From Porites lobata (Eukaryota > Cnidaria > Anthozoa > Scleractinia > Poritidae): DNA of 64,000 nucleotides. A program made the translations under genes and the position numbers. The first letter of the stretch is position 1; each line of letters begins with the position of its first letter. The notes under the pieces are model-generated. The model did no database searches. It saw only the letters and a program-made list of their open reading frames with translations, and was not told where the DNA came from. Positions 10,466 through 25,100 of the stretch are shown here, one piece after another. The stretch lies in contig CALNXK010000095.1 in NCBI GenBank assembly GCA_942486035.1, positions 1,218,501-1,282,500 on the forward strand, in the 5' to 3' direction.

Positions 10466-13400
10466 CTGAAATAAGGAAAAATTTCACCACATACTTCGCC
10501 TCAACCTTTGCAGTTTTGTCCGTTCCAGTAATTCTTTAGTAACCATTTCAATAAACGCGACGGAGCTTTATTTTCATGTCGCGCTGTTACGTAATATCAG
10601 TGTTGCGCTGACAAGGTGGTAATAACATTTGAGTCCTAAAAGTGTGACCATTCAAATGAAAGCTACTGAGCAGTAATTTCCTGTGGTACAGTATATTATG
10701 CAGTAGAATGAAGTTTGACCTTTACAGTCTGTGAAACAAACCCTATGGTGTGACCCTACGGTCTTAACTTCCTTTCTTATGATCGCGCACGTTGTTTTAC
10801 AGTCAAGATGCAAGAAGTAAGCAGTTTCTTCGATCAACCACACCTTCGAGGAAAGTCTTTGGGAACGAAGGTGAACTTTTACCTGAACTTGTAAAACCGT
10901 TACCTACATGTAGGGGTTAATGGGGGCGATATTAAGAGTAGCGTCTTAAAACATTGTTTTGACAAAGATCCAAAAGACCATTCAGTAAAATTTTATTGCG
11001 GGCGACCAGGAGCCCGCATGAAGCCAGCGTTCTTTTAGATCCTCACTTACAATGAACGCAATCCGACTCGCGTTTGCATTGGCGGATTCAGACCTTCAGG
11101 TAATTGGGGGTGGTCATCCAGAACCTGAGATAAGGAGGGGGCCCGCAGTTGTATTTGATAAAATAATGTTGTTTGACAGTTAGGTAAAGCTGTTTTGTCA
11201 TGTATTTGATTCAGTTGTATTTGATAAATGTTGCCTCACAGTTATTGGGGCCTCTTATTAGGCAACTAATTTGGTACTGTTGTCTTTAGTTATCCAGCCA
11301 GCCCTCTGGCGATTTTTGCCAAAATCGCCAATTTCGCCAAAATCGCCAGCCTGAGCATCAATTCAAATCGCCAGCGGCTGGCGATTCTTCGGGGCATGCA
11401 TGGCGATTTTTATAAAATCGCCAATTTCGCCAAAAATTTTTCCGAGGGCCACTTTTGGCATCCAATTCAAATCGCCAGCGGCTGGCGATTTTTCGCCAGT
11501 TTCGCCATTGCATGCATTTCTGGACATAAGTGCTAAAAATAAGGGGGGAAGGGGGCCAAGTCCCCCGGCCCCTACCCTGGATCCGCCGCTGGTTTGGGTA
11601 ATCTGATCACCGGCGTTTTGACCTACTATCACGTTATACTCACGTAAAGTTAACCAGAAGGGCAAGAGCGTTTTGACCTTCGATAACAAGCCCGAAACTT
11701 GGTCGCACTTAGCAACCATTCGTTCTTACTACTTTTATAAATACCTTATTTGTTTCCCATCCCAGATAGAACCGTGAATATGGAAAAGCCAAGTCATCAG
11801 CAAACACCTTTTCAATCTTCTCACGCAAATCGTCCATAGCTTTTGCCTCTGTTTGTGTAGAGTCCATATCTATGTGTCTAAAATTGAAGCGACTTGCCTG
11901 TTGAAAGAAAAAGGAAAAAAACAGTGGCGATAAAGGACATTACGTGAGTGGTTCGGCCCGTTATTCCGAAATGCGTGAAAAAAATTTTGCTAGGTGGAAT
12001 CTCGAATCCTGGGGTTTGTAATCCGTAATTTAGCTCAAGCAAACCGAAATCCCGATAACGATTAAAAATCCGGAATCCGGAGTCCAAGTTCCATTGACAA
12101 GGATCCGGTATCCAGTACCGGAAATCCGGAATCCCCAGGGTGGAATCCAGAATCCAATGATTCCCTTACATGGACCGAGAGTGGTGGTGACGTGCCCCTT
12201 CCGGTTAATAAATTGCGCAACGTTACTATGTAAAGAATACACCATTTAACAGTTATGCGCTTAGAAACCTGGCCCTTCTGATAAAGCGAGGATAAGGCTG
12301 GACGTATGATAAAACTGCGCATTTCTTCCTTTCCTACGGAAATTGCGCAATCGAAATTCCACTCGCTAAAGGGGAATGGGCACGAGCTTTTAACGCAATG
12401 ATTCCTGGGATCGTTTGGGTGGACAAGCGTTACTTATTATTGGTTAATGGTTGCCTTGAATACCGCATCGACCAATCACAACTAACGCTTGTCTACCCAA
12501 ACAATCCCAGCAATCACCGCACCAAAAGCTTGTACCCAGTCTCCTTAAAGTTTCTGAAGTGGGGAATTACAGACATTTGCGTGTATTTTCGCAATTCTGG
12601 GAAAACATTACTCATGTTTTGAAAATATTTAAAGTTACCTTGATCTCGGGGTGTTGTCCACTGACATTTTTGAACTGAATATCTTTTTGGTAACTGATTC
12701 CTGGTCCTTTAACAAATTCTGAAAGCCATTCATGGAATTTACTCTTGTTGCGTATCTTCCCTAAAATAGAAATAAGTTCAGTTCAGTAACTTGGTCAAAA
12801 GGGCATTTGTAAACTGGCCAACTAACTGTTGAGTCTCTGGATAACAACCTTAGTGTGACCGTTCAAATGAAAGCTACTGAGCAGCACTTTCCTATGGTGC
12901 TGTTTATTATGCTGTCAAAGGTGGTTCTATCTTTAAAGTCTGTAGATGAAATCCTAACGTGTGACCTTTGAAATGAAAGCTGCTGGTCAAAAGGACATTT
13001 GTAAACTGGCCAACTAACTGTTAAGTCTATATTAGATAAAATCCTTAGCTTGACTATTCAAATGAAAGCTACTGAGCAGTACTTTCCTGTGGTACTGTTT
13101 ATTATGCTGTACATGGTGGTTATAATATCTGAATCTGTGGATGAAATCCTTCAGTGCAACCATTTAAATGAAAGCTACTGAGCAGTACTTTCCTATGGTA
13201 CTGTTTATTGTATTGTATCAGGTGGTTATAACATCTGAATCTGTGGATGAAATCCTTCAGTACAACCATTCAAATGAAAGCTACTGAGCAGTACTTTCCT
13301 GTGGTACTGTTTATTGTGCTGTATCAGGTGGTTATAACATTTGAATCTGTGGATGAAATCCTTCAGTGTAACCATTCAAATAAAAGCTACTGAGCAGTAC

Positions 13401-16400
13401 TTTCCCGTGGTACTGTTTATTATGCTGTATCAGGTGGTTATAACATCTGAATCTGTGGATGAAATCCTTCAGTGCAACCATTCAAATGAAAGCTACTGAG
13501 CAGTACTTTCCTGTGGTACTGTTTATTATGCTGTATCAGGTGGTTATAACATTTGAATCTGTGGATGAAATCCTTCAGTGCAACCATTCAAATGAAAGCT
13601 ACTGAGCAGTACTTTCCTATGGTACTGTTTATTTTACTGTATCAGGTGGTTATAATATCTGAATCTGTGGATGAAATCCTTCAGTGCAACCATTCAAATG
13701 AAAGCTACTGAGCAGTACTTTCCTGTGGTACTGTTTATTGTGCCGTACAAGGTGGTTCTATCTTTAGAGTCTGTAGATGAAATCCTAACTTGTGACCATT
13801 CAAAAAAAAGCTACTGAGCTGTACTTTCCTGTGGTACTGTTTATTGTACTGTATCAGGTGGTTATAATATCTGAATCTGTGGATGAAATCCTTCAGTGCA
13901 ACCATTCAAATGAAAGCTAATGAGCAGTATTTTCCTTTAACGGCATATAAGGTGTTTCTTTTCTAACGTTTTCGAGTCTGAAAATGAAATTCTTAGTACT
14001 GCCAGATTATTCAAATGAAACTACTGCACAGTACTTTCCTGTTTTACTGTTAATCTATATAGCACTGAGCCGTACCACCGCTAGCCTGCGAGAAAGATCT
14101 CCATTTGGGGAAGTCGTGAGAGGTCACGCGAGAGAAGCACGTGAAAGGAGACACGATTGCGAAGGGCGAGGCGTGTTTCTAAATGTACGGCAAGCATTTA
14201 TGGCGGGTCAGCCAGGAATATCATCAATCCAAATCATTTGACGGTGCATCATTTTTCAGCCAATGGTATTTTGATTCGTCAAGAAGAAGAAGAAGCTTTA
14301 TTTGTTTACATTCGCAATGAATAAATTACAAATACAGACTACCTGCAAAATAGTAGAGCCAATCGAGGCAGGTAGTATGGAGACGTGTCTATTACATTAT
14401 ACTGGGAGCGTAAAAAGACACGTCCTGTCACTACACGCACATGCGCAACCCCGGGCGAAGCAGAAATGAAAATTTATACGAGATTTTTGCAAGCTCTCCT
14501 TTCCTCCGCACCTCGTGGCTTCGCCGCTCGCTTGCGCGTTCTCTCGCGGGTTCGCTTCGCTCGCCATACATGAAGACCATGCTAGCAGGCTATCCACCGC
14601 AAAACAGACAAATTGAGTAACTAACATGGAGTTGAGCTCTGGTCGAACTCTTGTCCAGGTTTGCTTCGGCTGGCCCACTTGATGTACTCCTCGTACCAAC
14701 TATTCAATGAGCTGGCGACCACATACTGATCATTGACAACAACATCATGAAGCTGGTGAAGTTTGCCTTGGTTTGCATAATAATCGAATTTTGCTGCATG
14801 AGAATAAATTCAAAGTAAATAGAGTAAACTAAATAAGCAATAAAAGGAAACTGTCAGTGTTAACAAATATTAATTACTTTCCTGTGGGATCAGTCATTGG
14901 GAAATTTGCTAAACAGCCCACGAAAGAAAAATCCCTGTTAACAGAGGCCTCGTTTCTTTCGTACTTGCTAAGCTGACCAGCAGGAAGGAAAGAGACCTGG
15001 GTCGAAACAGACTGTGCTGAGCATGTGCACTGCTATCAAGCGACCAAACCGTCACGTGATGAACAAAGGAGACTTTTGTCTGATTGGCTGTTTTATTTTT
15101 TAGTGCTCAGTCTTCTTACCGCGCGAAAGTGAGTAAACAGGGATCGCTAACAAAGTGACGGTTTCTTGTGATCCTTCTTGTCAGCTCCTCGAATGTTAAA
15201 GAAAAAGGGCGTCTGCTAGCAGGAAAGAAAGGAAACTTTTACGTGTACATTTAATGAAAGTACATCAACAAAATGGGGACAAGCCTTGCGTGACGAGACA
15301 AAAATGGCTGCGAGGGAGACTAATATTCAACAGGCTCGAGAATGCATTTGGCAAAATTACTATCATTTTACCTGTGTAGATGCTTGACTGAGCGCCATCC
15401 ACTGGGAAAAACTGCAAAAAATTATTGACCACAGTAAGATCAACACAATATCTTTAAGGTGCGACAAGTAAATGACGTCAGTTCTCTGTAAAAACTAAGG
15501 AAATAATGTCTCGACCTTTCGGCGACCTCGTGGCGCCATTAGGGACCTTAAGTCAGGACGACGACGACGGCAGTGAAAAACGTCGGTAAAAAAATGAATT
15601 TATGTTCTTTCAAACTTAATCGCGCCTATTTGGACCCGCTCAATACGTCAAATGCAGGCGACGTTTCCTGGAGTTGAATCCTTAAGGATTTTATTCAGGT
15701 TCAAAAAGAGGAAGGAAAATTTGTCGTCGTGTGTCCACGTCCTCCATAAAACATCAAATCAGGAGGTTTCACGTCGTAGTCGTGCAGTGGACGTCAAAGA
15801 AATGTACTACGAAGCGTGATGCACGTGCAGAGCTGTTGTTTTGATCATTAAACTTATTGTTTTTTTGAAGTCGTCGTTGTGGTCTTCGTCGTAGTTGTTT
15901 AAGCTCCCTATTATCAAGGAATGGAAATAAATTAATGCGAGTTCAAAAGGAGTCAAAGTACTCTAACTCTGCATAAAATTAAAAGTACAGCTAGACAAAG
16001 ACCTAAGCAAGTATTGAATCCTTTTTCACGTTCAAAGGCGGTCTTAATGGTTTGACGTACAGCATTCCGAAGTGAGGTCGACGAAACGTCGGGGCATTAT
16101 TTCGTTAGTTTTTATACGCATTTTATTATTATTTATTAATCAATAACTTTGAACATGATCTCCCAATTCCATTGCGGAGACAAGCAATTTGGTAATTCTT
16201 ACGTTCGAGTCTGTGTTGTATCAAATTGCACAATGGGACTTTTTTGGATCGCTTCTTTTATTGGCTATTAACTGGCTATTAAGAAAATGAGCAGGAACCT
16301 GGGTCGAAATTCGCCCCCAAACAATCCCATGGCGAAGTTCGGCACTAAACCGACAAAGTCTAACGCACAACTTCAAATTAAAATGGTCAAACTGGTGTGA

Positions 16401-19124
16401 CCATTCAAATGAAACCTCTTTTTTAGTACTACTTTCTGCACATGCATGGCGCTGTTAAGTTTGCAGCTCTATTTTTTCAGTCTGTGAATGAAATCCTATG
16501 GTGTGACCATGAAACTCTTTAGCAGTACTTATCCATAGCAACAATTGCATACTTATTTCAGCATTTTAAAAACTAAGAATTGGAATTTTTTCTGAATTAA
16601 ACCTTTTAAATTTTGAATTCTTGAATCGAGTTATCTAACTTTGAACAACCGGAGCTCATGTTATTGAACTACCTTGAATGTGCCAAAATGGCAGCAAATT
16701 TAAACGTTCCAAAAAGCAAAGATTCTAAGAAAAGCACATTGTGTTCAAGTCAAACTTTTTTTGCGCAGAGGTTCTCAGTAATGTGTACTATTAATTACAA
16801 AAGTAAAAAGTTTTAGATTATTGGCACATTAAAGATACCTCACGGTTTGCCATCTCGTATTTGTAACCCATCGAATCAGGTGGCAAAAACCAAATTTGAT
16901 CAGTAAACTGCTCCATCATCAGAGTTCCATATAAATTAAAACCAAACAATCCAGCAGTAATGATCATCACTATAATCTGCAGGGGATAGGAAAAAAGAGG
17001 GATTTTTAGCAATTAAGGTCACGTCCACAGGTATCCGGATTTTTTCTCCGTTTTAGCCTTCCGGCCAAAAGTAAACAGCGCTTTCGGACACCAGAGAAGC
17101 AGGTTTTTAAAAACGGTCCGCGCAGTGGAGATTTTTGAAAACGAAGGATTGTCGTTATCGTGTAGAGAATGGGTAAGTAATATATCAAGCATGAGACGCA
17201 GTGTTTTATCACCAGATGAAACACTGAGAAAAGAATTGAAAATACGACGCGCAGCGGAGTAGTTTTGACGAACTTCCAGGTGTTTCATCTGGTTATGTAA
17301 TAATGTGTCGTATGCTTGATATTACTTCTCAAACAAAATGATTTTTGAAGGAGAAATTAAGGATGCAAAAATGAGCAGTTTTTTCATCTGATTTCCAAAC
17401 AATCATTAAACTTTAATTTCCTTTCTATTTTCTTTATGAATTATCAATGAGTTTGAAAAGAAAGAACAAAGACACTGATTTCACAAATTTGTCGCGATGG
17501 AGCAAATCAGTAATGTAAAAAAAAAGACTACCGCAATATCGCGATACCTTGTTCAAATAACGACATTCGTATCGTAAGAAGAAATATCGCGGTTCACCGG
17601 TAAATTGGTTTATCATTGCAGCTATACAAAAAGATCCTAAATGACTGACATCTTAGTGAAAGTTGAGCCTGTAATTCATTTATTTTATCATATTTACGCT
17701 ATTAAAGTTTAAACACCTATATTGCTAGATGGAGGTTGGGTGCCTGGAGTATCCAGGGGCTTCCACTTTTGGCAGCTCGCCCCTGGATTGAAATAACGCC
17801 CCTACTGTTGGCACAACAGCGAAACCCAGCCATGAGCCCCCATACACAAAGTAAACAACACAGGCACCTGCCATACTGAAAAATATCAGTAAAGAAGGAA
17901 CAACAGGGCAACGCTAGGGGGGGGGGTGGGTAGGAAGGAACATTGGCTGAAAAAAACCTAGTGGCAGGAAAAAACGCTGCAAGAAGGAAACCTCCACACG
18001 CCAACCAACCATGTGAAAGACGTAGCGAACGAGCATGTGCATACCAAACAACAGCAAATCACTAGCACTGAAGGCGCCGTTAGTTGTTAACTCCTTTAAA
18101 TTGGATCAAACGAAAGCATTTACCTTTCCAGGAAGAGACAGCAAGACTCGTCCAAAATACTTGTCCATTATCTCCTGTAGAAGATCCCTCTTACCACACT
18201 CTGATTCGGTGTAATCATCTCTCAGTTTGATACAGCAGCAGCAGCCATCGCGTTTCTTTCCCTGCCTACAGATAATCAATCAATAATCAACTTTTACTCG
18301 CCTGAGTATACAGCCGACATATCCACGAAATGACAGTTGAGGAACGCCCACAGAAATTCCATGTTCATGGCGTGTAACTAACCCGATCAGGATAGTGCTT
18401 CTGATTGGTTGAAGCAGACTACCCTTGCGGCTGGCCCAATCGGAAGCACTACTTAGGTCTACGTAGTGACACGTCATCAGTATAGAATTTCCGCACTCGT
18501 TTCTCGGACGTCAATTCGCAGGAAAACCAACGCTGGTGTCACGAAATGTCACGAAAATATTTATGAGATACCGTATTTTCTTGACTCCTTGAAAAGTTAA
18601 GCCTCTTAGTTCAAGATACAAAAATAGCGTTCGTGCTATATTTTACAAATCTCTTCCCTACATTCCATGCCTTTCCACGACTTTTTCCATGACGTTTTCC
18701 AGTTTTCCATGATTTTAAGTTTGGCTGTCACTTTGAAAACGTTCAAACCTATCCTTTTATTTTCCTGACTTAACGCAGTTAAACAGACACAACTGGCAAC
18801 GCCGTCCGGACTGTTTAAAAGCTTGTCTTTATTTTGTAAGCTTTATCCTTTCGTTGTCATCTGCAGTTTCAACCAAACAGAACTACATGATTTTCCATGA
18901 CTCTTCGTGACCCACAATTATATTCCATAACCTCCCAAGCTTAGAAAATGAAATTCTTAAATTTCATTACTTTTTTCATGATCCGCCCAAACCCTGTGCG
19001 CAAAAAAAAAAACAAAACAAAACAAAACAAACAAAAAAATTGAGATTAACCCTACACCCGCCTACTTCCGCTAGCTAAAAAGATCTAATTTCTTTTTTCT
19101 GAAATTTATCCTAAGCCCTCTGTC

Positions 19125-19189
<65 letters not shown>

Positions 19190-22100
19190 AATAAAAAAAA
19201 AAAATAATAATAATAATAATAACAATAATAATAATAAATCATTTGAATGGTAACACCATAGCATTTTGTTCACGTATATGTATAACATGGTCTAGGACTG
19301 GAAAGGTAAAGAACTGTACCTCCGGGCATCTAAAGCCAAGAACGCTGTAAACAGTGTGGCTTGAAGAGCAAAGTCTGCTAAAATTCCTGAAGGAGAGAGT
19401 CAAAATAATAATCATAATTTACACAAATACCAATGACTTTATTGACTCTGCACGGAGGAAGTTTCAGAATCAATTTAATTTTACAGCGTACTTGCAACTA
19501 ATAAAATTACAATAGGAAATGCATAATTACAATGCTGTTAGACGTGAGTTAAGAAATAAAGATATCTAGCTAAAAAGAATCAACGATATGTCGGATTTAT
19601 TACCCCTAGAGTCCAATACGAAATGTTTAAGGGACGATTTAACCTGTGGAAGGGAGGGCGAGTTGTGAATGTTGATAGGCAACAAGTTAATACTGTCACC
19701 GCGACTCACGTAACAGTTTCAACACAAAAACTTTGAAAAAAGCCGGTTGAAAAAAAAATGTTCTTTTGTTCTGATACTGACTTACCTATTCCAGCAAAAA
19801 TGCAAAATGATCTTAAGGCTGGTAAAATCTAAAGAAAAACAATAAAAATTACAAAGAAAATTAAAGCACAGACTACACTAAGTAAAAAGAAATACAGTGG
19901 TACGCCGCTCTACAGACACCCATATATATGGACAGTTTCATTTGTCCCAACGGAAGGCTAATATATATTTTCTAAAAATACCCCGCTTATTATGGGCACC
20001 GGTTAATACGGACAACGGACACTTTTCTGTGTCCCGAGTTGCAAACTTTTCTATATCGTCGATCCCATTTTACGGACATTTCTTTTCTGCACACTGTCTA
20101 TAAGACCCTATGACAGAATATCTTACCAATGAAATAACCTATAACAGAAACGGACAAGTCACCTTTTAAAAGTTCTGTGTTATATTCACTTCACCTGGCA
20201 GAGTCGCAAACTTTCAAGCGTCAGTACAAAGTAAAGTCACTGACTGATTCCACTGGCATATTTTAAGAACAATACTTAAAAGGTGATTTTTGTCTGAGAC
20301 TATGACTTATGATCGTGAGATTTTTGAAGGATGAACTTGTTTCAGTTGCAGTTAAGAAACTAAACAACGCTTTCTCGTTAAAATGTCTGCTTAGTCCAAA
20401 AAAAAAAAGATCATTAATCACACACTGTGAAACCAACTTTTGCCCACATTTAATCCATAAAGATTTATTTCCTGCACCTTTTCAAACCCTGAACTTATAA
20501 CGTACATGTACAAGTTTATTTAGTAAAACTCACAGTGCTTGCTCCAATCATGAAAGCCAAGAAATCAGTCAAAGATGTTATCGTGATAGAGACACCCTAC
20601 AGGACAGAAAATCATGGCAAATTTTATATAAACCAATAAATTTTATCATCACATTTCATCACGCTAGCTCCTCACAAGTTTCTATTCTCCCTCTGTCCAC
20701 CCATGCAGGGGTTTCTAGGGGTTCGTACACTAATAAACCGATATCTTTTTTGTTTTATGCGGAACACAAACCAAATTTCATGTACTTGTTAAAGGATATC
20801 CATCACTCTGATTATTCCTAAGGCTGTGTTGACACTGTCAGAAGTAAAAGATAAGGCGGTGTATGTTCCAAAGCAAGCTAAAATATATTTGTTGGAAAAT
20901 CGACCAGGAATTGAACTTACAGCATGTTGTAATGCTACGCCAATGGCCTCAGGGACTCCACGGTTTTTGACGAAATCAAGAGGTAAGTTATTCCATGCTT
21001 GCACAATAACAAACATGTCATCAACTCCGATACCTGTAAAGAGACATATTTCAGTTATTTTTCTACTTTCATCTTCGAGTTTCTCACTTCTTAGCCTGCG
21101 CAATAGACAGAAATTAACTTCCTGGTTAAGCCCATCTGTGAAACAGTGCCAAAATCCATTTTCTGGGCCCCACTTGTGTACCAATATTTGACCAAGAGCC
21201 ATGACTGGCCTGTTAAAAATGCCCCCTTTGATTTGCCAATCAGGGGTCGATTTAATTAAACTTTTACAAGTGTAATTTACAAGTATAGCTATTGTTTTCA
21301 GACCCTAAAGCAATAGCTAAGTACTCTTGTAAATTACACTTGTAAAAGTGTTATCAGATTGACCCCAGGTTGAAGGGAAATTCAAAATGAATTTCCGGTA
21401 ATTTGTTGAGCCTGTTGGGGCCCCAGAAAAAAGACACTGGTGCTGCTTCTCAAATGTTACTTTCCGAGGTTAGATTGATTATCGTAAAGTTTCAAAGGTG
21501 ATAAAAGAATTGAAGTTTGAACCAATTAGATTGCATTCGCGCAGGCCTCATTATCATCTACTGTAGATGTCTTAATAGGAAAGCTTAGCATGAATCAAGT
21601 TCAATTGCACGTTCAGTGATGGTCTGAGTTCTTGTATAAATAGCATCTCGTACACATCTCGAATTTATTTCTGCCTTTTTTGACGACTGAAAAATTGTCC
21701 GTAAGGGTTGATTTCTCGACCCATGTTTTTTTCAGATCAATTTAGGTTTCGGGGAAACTGCCCACCTACCTCTCCCCTAAGCTAACATTAACACTTACTT
21801 CTCCCTTAGTGCAAAAAATGATGGCTCAGGGGAGGGGTAGGTGGGCAGTTTCCACGAAACCTAAATTCATCCTTTTTTTCATGTGCCTCCCAATCAAAGA
21901 ATTTGAACTTGTGTGTTGGCTGACGCGCTGATGTAGGTTTCAATCAGTGAAACCAAAATAGAAGAACAGAGAAGATGACGTGCTGGATTTTACCAAGTAG
22001 AAGGAAAGGTAAGGTTGAATGAACTGGGCCATAAAAAGCACCAAATCCACTGGAAAGCCCAAATGACACCCCAATTGCCAAACCAATGCACAGGACTCCA

Positions 22101-25100
22101 AGCAATCCCAGCCAAGCCTATCGAGAAATTAAAAATGTACTTCAGTTAAATGTACATGTACTTAAAATCTGCATAAATACATTGTTGACTCAAAAGTCTT
22201 TTTCAAGAAGAGATTTCCATGCATCTTCTTTATGCAAGATAATTTATAACACGCAATTATTGAGTTGTAATAAGTGTAATTCCACATTGCCGTTAACTGT
22301 TCTTCTTATATCCTGAGTAGCATAGTATACACAGTGAACATAAAGATCACACCATGCATTAATTAAGTGGTTGCTTACAAGAGGTTAAAAACAATAGAGA
22401 ATTAAAAAAAGTAAGTTAACAATAAATTTGACAATGGTTGCTTACAACAGGTGATTGTTTACGAGAGGTTTCAACTGTAAGGCTTTGACTGAAAAACACC
22501 AGTGTTTTGGTATATAATGGTTGCTTATGGGATGGGGTCACACATGGAGGTTCGACTGTAATATGAATTCTTGTGCACTATGATAGTAATGACATTTAAA
22601 GGCTTTCCGCATCTTACCTTTATGTTTAGGCGTGTGAATTTTCCAAGCATAATAGCCACATAAGCAATAATAAGCATGTACCCAACGGACAGGAGTTGAA
22701 TATCGCCCTGTATGCTCTCCCCTGAATCCGTTTGAAATCTGTTTAATTAGACAATTTCAAAAAATAACTGTATCACATATATGGGACTTAATTGATTTTG
22801 ACTGTTTACCACTTGGTATTGGCACCTAAGACATAATTATACAAGCTTTATAGCTTTTATATATTAAAAAAAATCCCATAAATACACTCTATCACCTCTC
22901 ATCACCCTCTACCACTGGGACATTTCAAAAAGAGACATCAACTTCATTTTGGCCCCCCGAAATTCCATACTGATGATTATGCACCATATAAAGTCTGTCC
23001 AGAATCTGGTCAGGAGCTTTGACTGGTTTATATGATAGTAAACACACTCTAGAAACCATTATTATTAATTTTATGCCCGATAGTCAAGACAATTAGGGTC
23101 TCAGAGATGAAATGTACAGTGGGCTGAATTTACAAAGATAAACTTAGTCATTTACAAAGAGAGTTATGGAGCAGGGAGATACATGAACATTGTAGAAGAA
23201 TGGAACGATAGAGAATTATTATTTTGGAAGGAACAACTTGACTGAACTGAGTGGTTCAATCACACCCTAGACAAGAGGCAACAAATACTCTGACACTATG
23301 ACAATCAGAAATACTGTAAAATTCCGAAAATAAGCCCCCGGCCGGGGCTTATATTTTGCAAAGACCCTTTTCGAGGGGCTTATTTTTGCAGGGGCTTATC
23401 TATGGAGGGAAATTTGCGTTTCCAAATCGATTGGGCTAGCCTTATAGATGGAAGTAAATTTACCGTTTTTGTTTTGTTTTACTTTGTATTTGGGGGCAAT
23501 GTTCCAAGTACAAGCCCCCGAGGGGGATTATATTTGGACAGGTGATTTAACGGAGGGGTTTTTGCGTTATTGGTTTGGGGGGCTTATATTTGGAGGAGCC
23601 TATACATGTGCAAAAAGAGGGAAAAGATGCTGTACTTACTGGAGCTGACTGTAATAAAGCAGCTCCACTGGAGAAAGATCAATGCTAGACAACAGTTCAT
23701 TGAATGCAGTTTCCCAATCTTCAGTCATTTCATCCTCCTATTAAAAGTATTGGTAATTGTGAGGAATATATAGCTTCAGACCTCTACCAACTGTCAATGA
23801 ACACACTGAGGTACATCGACAGAATCTATGTGTAACCTCAGCATTACCCAAACCACCAGTGCATGACCATACCCACTGTACCATTAAATTGTACAAAATT
23901 AAATCTAGACTGAAATGATGAGGCAATTTTTTTTTTTTTTAAAGGTCATCTAGACTGAAATTTTTGAAAAAAGAATCCATTAGTGGTTCTAGTATCTTTT
24001 GTCAAATTCAAATCAACATTTCTGCATGCGTAATGAGCAGTGAATATCTAATGAGAACTTCTCTGTATCAGGTCAGATTGAAAATCTTTGAATGGATATT
24101 TTTGTTAGAAGACATTTACATCAAATTCAAGGAAAGTGGATTTAGAAAAGTGAAAAGCACAGCTCATTACAATGAGACTGAATCTGAAATCTACAATGGT
24201 TGTAAAGATTTTTGACCAAGATTTTCCAAGTTTCAGCCAATGAGGGAATGGGTAAATAAAGTAAACTTGTCAAGTTTTCATCTCAAAAACTTTTTCAAAT
24301 TCATCATTGCAGGATTAGTGCATGAAGAGCAAAACACCTTGACATCACAACCATGTTTACATACTCTCATGCAAACACGACTCTTGGCCAATCAAAGCAC
24401 GTGTACTATCTTAGTTATTTCATAATATGTTATAACCCTTAAGCCCCAATAGTGACCAATATCAATTTTCTCCTAACTATACAAATACATTATCTATAGA
24501 AAAGGTTGAGAGAATTAATAAAATGATCACTAAGGGAAAATACTTAAATCCTTTAACAAAATTAATTCTCTCGACTAACTTTTAAGAAAATGTATGGAGA
24601 TTAGTCTGGAGAGTTTGTGTGTTGATATTTAGAAAAGAGTGGGAATATATGCTTACCAAACGTCCCTCAGCTGTGTTCAATACAGGATTGTATTTAATTC
24701 CATAAGCTGTTATTGACGCTTCAGCTTTCACAATGTGATTTGTTCCGTTACGTTCAATCCCGCCAATGTACTGGGAAAGCACAAACTTCTTGTTGGTGAC
24801 AGGACTAAAATGAAAAAAAAATTATTAACTTAATTAACCTTGAATAAGAAAACCTACAAAGTCTGCATTTAATAAACAATGAGGGACCTGTACACCCTTA
24901 CATGTTCGTATTTTGAACAAGTTTTTTAGCTCTTTGACGCAACGTGTTAAAATTAATGATTGATTGATTGATTGATTGATTGTAGATTTGAGGACAAGAA
25001 AGACTATGAAAATGAGATTTGATTTAAGGTTTCTTTGCTTATTGTCAAAAAATGTGACTTTCCACAGGACTTTGACACTCTGGCCGCATATTCAGTGTAC

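Noticed and set aside
11363..11719. 118-codon open frame on the - strand
   Set aside because: It is built from the TGGCGAT repeat and a transposon-end fragment.
12855..13960. Regularly spaced repeats that might suggest a CRISPR array
   Set aside because: The whole 106-bp unit is repeated without unique spacers, the setting is an animal intron, and there are no cas genes.
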